A program made the position numbers and the translations under genes. From positions 1-5,752 of the forward strand of contig CAMWUZ010000118.1 of the NCBI GenBank assembly GCA_947177595.1: a DNA stretch of 5,752 nt. The letters are read 5' to 3'. Under the pieces are notes generated by a model that did no database searches, was not told the origin of the DNA, and saw nothing but the letters and a program-made list of their open reading frames with translations. Numbering within the stretch: the first letter of the stretch is position 1; each line of letters begins with the position of its first letter. This document shows, one piece after another, positions 1-5,752 of this stretch. The DNA comes from an uncultured Porphyromonadaceae bacterium. GTDB lineage: Bacteria > Bacteroidota > Bacteroidia > Bacteroidales > Muribaculaceae.

Positions 1-62
1 TCCTGATTCTTGTCCTGATCCTGATTTTGATCTTTGTTTTGGTCTTTGTTCTGATCCTGATT
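1..62 (-). repeat. Low-complexity hexamer-like repeat coding for N/Q/D/K dipeptides
   Basis: On the minus strand this tract codes for BatC residues 174-193, built of two-residue units NQ, DQ, NK and DK. At DNA level the 12-mer CTGATCCTGATT (+ strand) occurs exactly at 15-26 and 51-62, and TCTTTGTT occurs at 31-38 and 43-50. Synonymous codons vary (GAT/GAC, CAA/CAG), so the amino-acid pattern is more regular than the DNA. The tract continues past the window edge, so its full length is unknown. Confidence 0.85.
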
Positions 63-581
63 CTGTTGCTCTTTCTGCTTCAATTGAGCAAGTCTCAGAT
101 TCTCGCGTGCTTTGTCATCATCGGGATTACGGCGTAAGGCATTTTTATACAGCTCAATACTTTTACCGTAGTCCTGAGCATTAAACGCGATATTGCCGAG
201 ATTGTAGAATGATTTGGAAGAAAGCATCCGGTCTGTACCATTAGAGGCGAGATTCTGCAACAACTGGGTTGCGGTTGCAATCGGACTGTTACCGTTGTTC
301 GGGTCTGATGAACCAGACTGACGGAGAAGTGATGCTGCAAGATTAAACTGGGCTATTTCGCTCGAGGGGAGTGCCTCAAGAGCTTTTCGATAAGCCACTT
401 CCGCCTCCGCATAGCGCTTCGCATAATAGAGCTTATTGCCCTCTCTTATATAGTTTCTCTCATGCTTGGTTGTTGTCACCTCCTGATTATTACCGACATC
501 TTGGGATGTTGCACCGCCGGATGCAAACGGAACTCCGGTGATAAAAAGAGAACATACCAATATTTTATTTATCTTTTTCAT
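1..581 (-). CDS. batC: BatC-like TPR protein, N-terminal part (runs off the window)
   Basis: This is a partial gene: ATG at 579-581, open for 193 codons, and cut by the window edge. The protein begins with a Sec-type signal peptide (MKKINK n-region, hydrophobic core about residues 7-20, possible cleavage near A20 or A24), so it should be exported to the periplasm. Two TPR-like helical repeats follow, at about residues 44-76 (AKRYAEAEVAYRKALEALP) and 124-156 (NLGNIAFNAQDYGKSIELYK), separated by a Ser/Asn/Gly-rich stretch at about 88-100. From about residue 170 the protein becomes a low-complexity Gln/Asn/Asp/Lys tract. A signal peptide, TPRs and a charged polar tail directly after batB match BatC of the Bacteroides bat cluster. 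TPR proteins usually provide protein-protein contacts; here the partners are probably BatA and BatB (inference). The start overlaps the last 17 nt of batB, which suggests translational coupling. The cysteine at residue 10 is too early for a convincing lipobox. The family call is good; the exact Bat letter is less certain because the C-terminus is missing. Confidence 0.85.
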   Translation of the reverse strand, partial: MKKINKILVCSLFITGVPFASGGATSQDVGNNQEVTTTKHERNYIREGNKLYYAKRYAEAEVAYRKALEALPSSEIAQFNLAASLLRQSGSSDPNNGNSPIATATQLLQNLASNGTDRMLSSKSFYNLGNIAFNAQDYGKSIELYKNALRRNPDDDKARENLRLAQLKQKEQQNQDQNKDQNKDQNQDQDKNQ

Positions 582-1638
582 TACTTGTTTTCTTGGTAAA
601 GAAGTTAATATCGCGCAGCCATACAATCTTGCTATATGACAAAACACCGTCAATCACAAGGAATATCAAAGCGATAAGTGCCGCAATCGGAAACAATTCA
701 TTAGCCGCCGAAACCGCAGCTTTACGTCGATATTCGGTCTTGGCAAGTTTATTTAACTGAGCATCTACATCACCGACAGCCGATGAAGATGTGCCTGAAA
801 CATATATGCCTTTGCCGGCTTTGGCTATGTCCCTTGCCATCTCCTCATTTAGCGCGGTGTGGACAACATTGCCGTTGTAGTCTTTCATATATTCCGAAGA
901 GCCTTTGCGCAATGGTATGGGAGCACCTTTACCGCTGCCGATACCGATTACGTCAACCTCCACACCTGCATCAGCAGCCATTTTGGCAACTTCGGTAGCG
1001 TTATCTTCAAAATTTTCACCGTCAGTGATAAGCACAATGGCTTTTCTGAAATCCGATTCGGGTGTGAACGAATTAACCGCCATTTCAAGAGCCGCACCGA
1101 TAGCAGTACCCTGGGTCGGCACCATTTCGGTATTTATGTCGTTGAGAAACATTTTTGCCGAAATATAGTCGGATGTGATAGGCAACTGAGTATATGCATC
1201 CCCGGCAAAGACAATAAGACCGACCTTATCATCGCTCATCTTGTCAATCAGTTTTTCCAAAATGAGTTTCGCTCTCTGCAGGCGGCTCACACCGCCGGGA
1301 TCGTCGGTGGCTGATGCCAGCATGGAGTTTGATACATCCACGCAGAGCATAACTTCGATGCCTCTCGCAGTCTGTTCCTCCTCTGTTTTTGTATCACCGG
1401 TAGGAGTGTATGGACGAGCCAACGCTATTATAATGAATGTCATGGCACAAAGGGCAAGAATCGTCTTGACCCAACCCATATATTTTGACGCATCCGGCAT
1501 AAGTGGAGCCAAAACAGAGAGTTTGCCAAACTTATCCAGCGAGCGTTTTCTCCACACTCTGCTCAATCCATACAAGAGCGCGAGACATGGAACTATCAAG
1601 AGTAAATATAGCAGATGCGGATATGCAAAACTAATCAT
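565..1638 (-). CDS. batB: BatB-like membrane-anchored VWA-domain protein
   Basis: The product has 357 residues, a normal length for BatB. Membrane segments are seen at about 8-25, 57-75 and 313-333. The von Willebrand A domain lies between the last two, about 92-285. Its metal-ion-dependent adhesion site is complete: D101-x-S103-x-S105, T178 in the QGTAIG loop, and D206 in LITDGE. The basic stretch after the first segment (RVWRKR, residues 27-32) and the Lys-rich C-terminus point to the cytosol by the positive-inside rule, so the VWA domain should face the periplasm. VWA domains bind divalent metal and protein partners. In bat clusters they are thought to act with MoxR and TPR proteins; the real ligand is unknown. 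The gene starts 23 nt after batA, with no obvious Shine-Dalgarno, and its last 17 nt overlap batC. It is clearly paralogous to the batA product: same three-segment layout, MIDAS spacing and closing G(K/G)xYxxG-type strand. BatA and BatB are told apart here mainly by gene order. Confidence 0.9.
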   Translation of the reverse strand: MISFAYPHLLYLLLIVPCLALLYGLSRVWRKRSLDKFGKLSVLAPLMPDASKYMGWVKTILALCAMTFIIIALARPYTPTGDTKTEEEQTARGIEVMLCVDVSNSMLASATDDPGGVSRLQRAKLILEKLIDKMSDDKVGLIVFAGDAYTQLPITSDYISAKMFLNDINTEMVPTQGTAIGAALEMAVNSFTPESDFRKAIVLITDGENFEDNATEVAKMAADAGVEVDVIGIGSGKGAPIPLRKGSSEYMKDYNGNVVHTALNEEMARDIAKAGKGIYVSGTSSSAVGDVDAQLNKLAKTEYRRKAAVSAANELFPIAALIALIFLVIDGVLSYSKIVWLRDINFFTKKTSNEKDK

Positions 1639-1661
1639 AGGATAAAACTTTTGATTAATGT

Positions 1662-2648
1662 CTATGGTCGTGAGCGTAGCACGGTATTTCTCATCACAAG
1701 TTCAAAAACAAGTAATCCGAAAGCCAGCCATGCCCACGGCATATAATCATCTTCGGTGTGAGAATAGTTCTTAACATCGAGAACACTCTTTTCAAGAGAA
1801 TCAATCTCTTCAAAGATTTCTGCAAGCACGTTGTTTCCGGTAGCGCGGAAATATTTACCACCGGTAGTGGAAGCAATGGTTTTAAGGGTAGCCTCATCTA
1901 TCACTACCGGCATATTCACATATTCTATTCTGCCGAAAGCATTCTCGGTTGGATAAGGCGCCATACCGTTTCTGCCTATACCGATAGTATATACCTTGAT
2001 ACCGAGTTTCTTAGCTATTTCGGCAGCAGTTAGCGGAGCCACATTGCCGGTGTTGTTAGAACCGTCAGTTAGCAGAATGATACTCTTGGACTTGGCTTTA
2101 CCCTCCTTTATTCGGTTGATAGAGGTGGCAAGTCCGTCACCAATCGCCGTATTATCCTGAAGCATACCCATCTTTATGTCATGGATATAATTCACCAGCA
2201 GCGAGCGGTCGGTAGTCATCGGCACGGCGGTAAAACTCTCACCGGCGAAGATCACAACCCCGATATTATCATTTTCTCTTCCGGCAACAAACTGAGCGGC
2301 AACATTCTTAGCCGCCTCGAAGCGATCGGGCTTGAAGTCTCGTGCAAGCATACTTGTAGAAATATCGAGTGCGAGAATGATGTCTGTACCCTGAGTGTTT
2401 GAAGTGCTCCATTTGTCCTGCACCTGCGGACGGGCAAGAATGATTATGAGGCAGGCTATAATGGCGCATCTCACCAAAAACATTCCATGCAGCAGATACG
2501 CCCTGAACGGTCTTCCTATCCGGGAATAGGGAGATGAAGTGGATATCGAGAGCGAGGCATAGTTTTTATTTCTGCGGAAAATATACCATGCGGCATAAGG
2601 AATCAGCAGAAGTAAGAACCACAGATATGACGGATGTGCAAAAATCAT
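1662..2648 (-). CDS. batA: BatA-like membrane-anchored VWA-domain protein
   Basis: The 328-residue product starts with a membrane segment (about 7-24) followed by the basic RRNK, has a second segment at about 57-72 ending in the typical LARP motif, and a third at about 304-320 near the C-terminus. The VWA domain spans roughly 87-280. MIDAS residues are present: D95-x-S97-x-S99, T167 in DNTAIG, and D195 in LLTDGSNN. The charge pattern places the loop 25-55 and the short Arg-rich C-terminus in the cytosol and the VWA domain in the periplasm (inference). The gene begins only 5 nt after the stop of the BatD-like gene and precedes batB by 23 nt, matching the usual batA-batB tandem. In Bacteroides fragilis this family was linked to aerotolerance; nothing in the sequence itself proves such a role. 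No frameshift or lost MIDAS residue is seen. Confidence 0.92.
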   Translation of the reverse strand: MIFAHPSYLWFLLLLIPYAAWYIFRRNKNYASLSISTSSPYSRIGRPFRAYLLHGMFLVRCAIIACLIIILARPQVQDKWSTSNTQGTDIILALDISTSMLARDFKPDRFEAAKNVAAQFVAGRENDNIGVVIFAGESFTAVPMTTDRSLLVNYIHDIKMGMLQDNTAIGDGLATSINRIKEGKAKSKSIILLTDGSNNTGNVAPLTAAEIAKKLGIKVYTIGIGRNGMAPYPTENAFGRIEYVNMPVVIDEATLKTIASTTGGKYFRATGNNVLAEIFEEIDSLEKSVLDVKNYSHTEDDYMPWAWLAFGLLVFELVMRNTVLRSRP

Positions 2649-2653
2649 AATAA

Positions 2654-3649
2654 TCAGTTGTTTGATTTTTTAGGTGATGCCGGTTCAGACTCATCGGCAG
2701 ACTGACTTTCCGGTTCAGGAGTCGGCTTTGTATCCTCAACAAACTGAAGAGCGGAGCGGAACGCGGCTGTATTGTCGTCAGGTAGTGGACGCACTTTCGC
2801 AAACTTCACGAAGTCAGCGGTTTCCAGAATGGCACTCATATATTTTTTCGGCACTCTGGTTTCTTCATTGCTATTCAGGGATCTGAGAATCTGCGAAGAT
2901 GTCATTTCCATAGCGTTGATTCCAAAACGTGAATCCAGATAGTTTCTGAGAATATCGGTGAGACGGGTATAGAATTCCTTTTCTTCTCCGCGCTCACACA
3001 ATTTTGCCGCGTGCAGCTCGTCAAGTTGTTTGATAGCAAGCTCGTAAGGCGGAACCGGCTTCGGCGTATGTACAAGCGGTAATTTGCCTTTACGTATATA
3101 AGCGAGATATATATAAAGCCCTGCTGCAATGACTATCAGCGCAATAAGTATCCACAGACCATAGTCTGTCATCCAATCCGGCAGGAAATCAAAAACGTGT
3201 CGGGGAGGAGTGATAACATCGGCGTAGTCATGGACTGTAGCCATAGAATCCACATCAACCGGTATGACTTTAAGCGCCGGACGATTGCTCTGCGCCACTG
3301 TTTCATCCTGAACATACAGAACCGGTGGAAGAGTGTATAAACCGGAGTCAAACGCCTGAAGTATAAGCTCCTGACGCAACAGCTTTCTTCCATTTCCCAG
3401 ATCGGTGACTACCGGATCCGAAATAGAAGCTACTTCAACATCACGCCATAGGGTGTCCGGCACAATGATGCCACCGTTTTCGTTCAGCTCTCCTACAACT
3501 TCAACATGGAGAGGGGTCTGGCGTCCCATAATAATATATGCGGAGTCAAGTGCCACTTTCACATCGATTTTCTGAGGCGCTGCCTCTGAAAAAAAAGCGG
3601 TACACAAGACTGTGCCTATAAACATCAGGAATTTGATACGATTATTCAT
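2654..3649 (-). CDS. BatD-like / DUF4381-like single-span membrane protein
   Basis: The 331-residue product has an N-terminal signal peptide (NNRIK n-region, hydrophobic about 7-20, likely cleavage around A23/A24). A beta-rich, Ig-like periplasmic part at about 26-132 resembles the repeats of BatD 'oxygen tolerance' proteins (bipartite pattern with GxxxPLHVEV and DSGLYTLPPVLY). One membrane segment at about 164-183 is followed by the basic RKGK, so the C-terminal part is cytosolic. That part (about 200-300) has helical sequence PPYELAIKQLDEL...EFYTRLTDILRNYLDSRFGI, like the conserved region of DUF4381 and BatD C-termini. The last about 25 residues are a Pro/Glu/Ser-rich tail. It lies between the DUF58 gene (11 nt gap) and batA (5 nt gap), the usual place for an unnamed 'BatD-like' gene in Bacteroidales. 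It could connect periplasmic VWA proteins with the cytosolic MoxR/DUF58 pair (inference). It is much shorter than full BatD, which should be encoded further downstream, so I give no gene symbol. Confidence 0.75.
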   Translation of the reverse strand: MNNRIKFLMFIGTVLCTAFFSEAAPQKIDVKVALDSAYIIMGRQTPLHVEVVGELNENGGIIVPDTLWRDVEVASISDPVVTDLGNGRKLLRQELILQAFDSGLYTLPPVLYVQDETVAQSNRPALKVIPVDVDSMATVHDYADVITPPRHVFDFLPDWMTDYGLWILIALIVIAAGLYIYLAYIRKGKLPLVHTPKPVPPYELAIKQLDELHAAKLCERGEEKEFYTRLTDILRNYLDSRFGINAMEMTSSQILRSLNSNEETRVPKKYMSAILETADFVKFAKVRPLPDDNTAAFRSALQFVEDTKPTPEPESQSADESEPASPKKSNN

Positions 3650-3660
3650 ATACGGTTCAA

Positions 3661-4536
3661 TTAGCGTGCCGCTCTCCGGCGGAAAAGCGACATCAATGCT
3701 TTGACATAATCCTCGTCGGTGGCTACAGACACTGAATCAACCCTGCATCTGCGCATTGTTTCATTCATTGTCTGCTGGCGTTCGTACCACCACTTTACGA
3801 GTGCCTTTCTGGTGGAGGAGAGCGAGGTGTCTATCCATCTCTCTCTTCCGGTTTCAAGATCCTTAACACGCAGAAGTCCTATGTCGGGTATCTGCGTATC
3901 TCGCTTGTCATATATCTGAATGCCTATGAGGTCATGCTTGTTTGACGCAACAGACATTGCAGTGTAATAATCCTTTTCATCAATGAAGTCAGAAATGAGA
4001 AAAGAGGTGGTTCTCTTTTTCAGCGCGTCGGTGAAATATTTTAGCGCCATGGCTATATCAGTGCCTTTGCTCTCGGGCGTGAAATCAAGCAGTTCTCTGA
4101 TAATGAAAAGAATATGTTTCTTTCCTTTTTTGGGAGGGATAAATTTCTCTATTTTGTCTGAGAAAAAGATTACTCCGATCTTATCATTGTTCTGTATCGC
4201 CGAGAAAGCGATTGTTGCCGCAACCTCGGCTATCATCTCACGCTTGTCCTCACCGACGGCACCGAAGAGACGGCTTCCCGAAACATCAACCAGAAGCATG
4301 ACGGTCAACTCACGCTCCTCTTCATACACCTTTACATAAGGGTGATTATGGCGCGCGGTGACATTCCAGTCGATATCTCTCACATCATCGCCATACTGAT
4401 ACTCGCGCACCTCGGCAAAGGTCATGCCTCGACCTTTGAAAGCTGTGTGATATTCGCCGGCGAAGATGTTCTGAGACAGCCCCTTGGTTTTAATCTCAAT
4501 CTTCCTGACCTTTTTTAAAAGATCTGTTGCTTCCAT
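3661..4536 (-). CDS. DUF58 family protein with VWA-like fold, soluble form
   Basis: The 291-residue product carries the DUF58 signature at residues 40-57: F40, E42, R44, Y46, G49, D50, D51, R53, D56, W57. A VWA-like domain follows with an intact MIDAS pattern: D84-x-S86-x-S88 (LLVDVSGS), T159 in KGTD and D183 in LISDF. No membrane segment or signal peptide is visible, unlike longer DUF58 proteins that carry two N-terminal helices, so it should be cytosolic. DUF58 genes are commonly next to moxR, and their products are considered partners or substrates of the MoxR ATPase; here it lies 38 nt downstream of moxR, the widest gap in the operon. The C-terminus is basic (RRCR, FRRRAAR), which may aid membrane or protein contact (inference). 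The ATG at 4534-4536 follows an AT-rich stretch with no clear Shine-Dalgarno. The biochemical role is unknown. Confidence 0.92.
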   Translation of the reverse strand: MEATDLLKKVRKIEIKTKGLSQNIFAGEYHTAFKGRGMTFAEVREYQYGDDVRDIDWNVTARHNHPYVKVYEEERELTVMLLVDVSGSRLFGAVGEDKREMIAEVAATIAFSAIQNNDKIGVIFFSDKIEKFIPPKKGKKHILFIIRELLDFTPESKGTDIAMALKYFTDALKKRTTSFLISDFIDEKDYYTAMSVASNKHDLIGIQIYDKRDTQIPDIGLLRVKDLETGRERWIDTSLSSTRKALVKWWYERQQTMNETMRRCRVDSVSVATDEDYVKALMSLFRRRAAR

Positions 4537-4574
4537 GAAAATATATTATGTTGTTTAGAGCAACCGACAGTTTA

Positions 4575-5570
4575 TCAGGGTACTTCAACCTTGTCAAGAA
4601 TAGCGGAGATAATTTCGTCGGTAGTGATGTTGTTAGCCTCGGCTTCATAAGAAAGTCCGATTCTATGACGGAGAACATCATGACATACCGCACGAACATC
4701 TTCCGGAATCACATATCCTCTCTGATGTAGGAACGCATAGGAGCGTGCCGCTCTTGCAAGACTGATTGATGCGCGGGGAGATGCTCCGAAAGAGATAATA
4801 TTAACAAGATCCTTCAGATTATAGTCTGCCGGATAACGGGTTGCAAAAACTATATCAACGATATATTTCTCGATTTTCTCGTCAAGATAAATTTTCTCAA
4901 CCACTTTCTGCGCCTCAATCACCTCTTCAGGTTTGAGAAGCGGCTGCACCTGGGTGCTAACCGGTGAGATGTTCTGGCGTATGATGAGTTTCTCATCTTC
5001 TTTGGTAGGATAACCGATGACGACCTTGAGAAGGAAGCGGTCAACCTGCGCTTCAGGCAGGGGATAGGTGCCTTCCTGCTCAATCGGGTTCTGGGTTGCC
5101 ATTACAAGGAACGGTTCGTCAAGTTTGAAAGTCTGCTCTCCGATTGTTACCTGACGCTCCTGCATAGCTTCGAGCAGTGCGCTCTGCACCTTTGCCGGAG
5201 CACGGTTGATTTCATCGGCAAGTACGAAATTAGCGAAGATAGGACCTTTCTTTATCTGGAACTGCTCTTTTTGCACACTATAGACCATAGTACCGGTAAC
5301 ATCTGCAGGTAGAAGGTCGGGAGTAAACTGAATGCGGCTGAATTTCGCATCGATTACCTGTGCAAGAGTTTTGATGGCAAGTGTTTTTGCGAGCCCGGGC
5401 ACACCCTCAAGCAGCACGTGACCGTTTGCAAGCAAAGCCACGAGAAGTGATTCAACGAGGTGTTTCTGACCGACAATAGTGCGGTCCATACCACGGGTTA
5501 CAAGATTGACAAAGTCGCTTTTTGAAGCAACAATGTCATTAAGTTCTCTGATGTTTACAGATTCGCTCAT
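4575..5570 (-). CDS. moxR: MoxR-family AAA+ ATPase
   Basis: I place the start at the ATG at 5568-5570, giving 331 residues beginning MSESVNIREL. The frame can be opened 8 codons earlier only with a TTG at 5592-5594, which is less likely. In the 331-residue numbering the Walker A motif GVPGLAKT is at 56-63, Walker B LADEIN at about 117-122, sensor 1 ATQNP at 158-162, the arginine-finger region EAQVDRF at 173-179, and sensor 2 ASPRA at 263-267. The spacing and the GxPGxAKT form are typical of the MoxR branch, and the length is normal. MoxR proteins are cytosolic chaperone-like ATPases that remodel or activate VWA-containing partners; the DUF58, BatA and BatB products encoded next are the obvious candidates (inference). 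It is the first gene of the operon and is preceded by a promoter candidate. The catalytic motifs are all intact, so it should be an active ATPase. Confidence 0.96.
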   Translation of the reverse strand: MSESVNIRELNDIVASKSDFVNLVTRGMDRTIVGQKHLVESLLVALLANGHVLLEGVPGLAKTLAIKTLAQVIDAKFSRIQFTPDLLPADVTGTMVYSVQKEQFQIKKGPIFANFVLADEINRAPAKVQSALLEAMQERQVTIGEQTFKLDEPFLVMATQNPIEQEGTYPLPEAQVDRFLLKVVIGYPTKEDEKLIIRQNISPVSTQVQPLLKPEEVIEAQKVVEKIYLDEKIEKYIVDIVFATRYPADYNLKDLVNIISFGASPRASISLARAARSYAFLHQRGYVIPEDVRAVCHDVLRHRIGLSYEAEANNITTDEIISAILDKVEVP

Positions 5571-5609
5571 GTTTTTATATGAATTTTGTTTCAAAAATCA
5601 GTGGCAAAG

Positions 5610-5624
5610 CAGCTTATAAAGCTG
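5610..5624 (-). repeat. Small inverted repeat in the moxR leader RNA
   Basis: CAGCTT-ATA-AAGCTG (+ strand) is a perfect 6-bp stem with a 3-nt spacer. It lies between the -7 candidate and the moxR start, so it would be in the untranslated leader and could form a short hairpin about 40 nt before the ATG. It has no following T-run and is too weak to call a terminator. Confidence 0.4.
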
Positions 5625-5642
5625 AATTTCGTATATATGACG

Positions 5643-5650
5643 CAAAATTA
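5643..5650 (-). promoter_or_regulatory. Candidate Bacteroidota -7 promoter element of moxR
   Basis: The minus strand reads TAATTTTG here, a perfect match to the Bacteroidota sigma-ABfr consensus TAnnTTTG. It would start transcription near 5636-5638 and give a leader of about 65-70 nt before the moxR ATG. No clear TTG -33 element is seen at the usual 19-21 nt spacing; a TTG exists only 11 nt upstream. In AT-rich DNA an 8-mer with two free positions can occur by chance, so this is a moderate call. Confidence 0.55.
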
Positions 5651-5664
5651 TATATAATAAACAA

Positions 5665-5675
5665 TGAGTGACTCA
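5665..5675. repeat. Short dyad TGAGT-G-ACTCA upstream of the -7 element
   Basis: TGAGTGACTCA has 5-bp arms and a single central base. It covers the place where a -33 element would be expected for the TAATTTTG box, so it could be an operator. Its shortness means chance occurrence is quite possible. Confidence 0.3.
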
Positions 5676-5691
5676 GACTGTTCCGTTAATT

Positions 5692-5709
5692 TTAACTATA
5701 TATAGTTAA
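5692..5709. repeat. Perfect 18-bp palindrome upstream of the moxR promoter
   Basis: TTAACTATATATAGTTAA is identical to its reverse complement over all 18 bases. It lies about 42 bp upstream of the -7 candidate. It could be a binding site for a dimeric regulator, or simply an AT-rich coincidence, since the central 8 bases are alternating A and T. Confidence 0.4.
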
Positions 5710-5752
5710 TTGAATTATAGTCCGCAATAATTTGATAATAAGTGAATTAGGA

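Larger units (their letters stand above)
1..5650 (-). other. moxR-bat operon (transcription unit, open at the left)
   Basis: Six co-directional genes are separated by 38, 11, 5, 23 and -17 nt. No intrinsic terminator hairpin with a T-run is seen between them. The only good promoter candidate lies upstream of moxR. The order moxR, DUF58, BatD-like, batA, batB, batC matches the Bacteroidales bat cluster; batD and batE would be expected past position 1. Confidence 0.85.
5571..5752. other. AT-rich intergenic leader upstream of moxR
   Basis: These 182 bases hold no convincing coding sequence on either strand. They are clearly richer in A and T than the genes and contain the promoter candidate plus three inverted repeats listed separately. 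The upstream neighbour is not reached, so whether it is divergent or co-directional is unknown. Confidence 0.7.

Noticed and set aside
1..62. Short direct repeats that might suggest a CRISPR or tandem-repeat array
   Set aside because: The units are 6-12 nt, without spacers of even length, and are fully explained by the dipeptide-repeat coding sequence of batC.
546..581. Possible lipoprotein signal in BatC (ILVC, Cys at residue 10)
   Set aside because: The cysteine comes too early and is followed by more hydrophobic residues up to about residue 20. A standard signal peptide fits better.
859..1314. 151-codon open frame on the plus strand
   Set aside because: It lies wholly antisense to the VWA domain of batB, and its translation shows no domain, signal or sensible composition. 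The minus-strand reading is a clear family member.
1527..1633. Two TAnnTTTG matches on the minus strand (1527-1534 TAAGTTTG and 1626-1633 TAGTTTTG)
   Set aside because: Both lie inside the 5' part of batB, more than 900 nt before the next gene start, with no matching -33. They are expected by chance and constrained by coding sequence.
3983..4339. 118-codon open frame on the plus strand
   Set aside because: It is antisense to the DUF58 gene and has no recognisable motif. Ser-rich content is typical of a shadow frame.
4537..4574. Possible terminator or internal promoter between moxR and the DUF58 gene
   Set aside because: The 38-nt gap only offers a weak 4-bp GTTG/CAAC pairing, no T-run after a stable stem, and no TAnnTTTG box. 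Read-through is the simpler view.
1..5752. A novel defence or mobile system built on MoxR plus VWA proteins
   Set aside because: MoxR-VWA pairs do occur in some defence-like and ternary systems. Here, however, the full gene order and domain content match the conserved Bacteroidales bat cluster, with no nuclease, transposase, integrase or phage-like gene.

Overview
The window suggests a member of the Bacteroidota, most likely order Bacteroidales. This rests on gene content (a moxR-bat 'Bacteroides aerotolerance' cluster), a perfect match to the Bacteroidota -7 promoter element TAnnTTTG, A-rich leaders without clear Shine-Dalgarno sequences, and moderate GC coding DNA next to a very AT-rich leader. 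A Muribaculaceae-like genome would fit, but the family is a guess.

Layout: everything runs on the minus strand and should be read from right to left. The right end (5571-5752) is an AT-rich leader with a promoter candidate and several inverted repeats. Six tightly packed genes follow: a MoxR AAA+ ATPase (5570-4575), a soluble DUF58 protein (4536-3661), a single-span protein resembling BatD and DUF4381 proteins (3649-2654), two membrane-anchored VWA proteins, BatA (2648-1662) and BatB (1638-565), and the N-terminal 193 codons of a TPR protein, BatC (581 to beyond position 1). Intergenic gaps are 38, 11, 5 and 23 nt, and batB overlaps batC by 17 nt, so a single operon is very likely. From the B. 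fragilis arrangement, batD and batE would be expected beyond position 1, but they are not visible here.

How the parts may work together: MoxR ATPases are chaperone-like AAA+ proteins that act with VWA-domain partners. The DUF58 protein has no membrane segment and should sit with MoxR in the cytosol. BatA, BatB, the BatD-like protein and BatC have membrane segments or signal peptides that place their main domains in the periplasm. The cluster thus looks like an envelope assembly with an ATP-driven cytosolic part and a metal-binding (MIDAS) plus TPR periplasmic part. The physiological substrate is not known from the sequence, and the historical aerotolerance role should be treated as tentative.

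I found no exotic or clearly undescribed system. The locus is a conserved, intact-looking one. The most useful observations are the corrected moxR start, the dyad-rich promoter region, the batB/batC overlap, the unnamed BatD-like linker protein and the Asn/Gln/Asp/Lys repeat tract in BatC.
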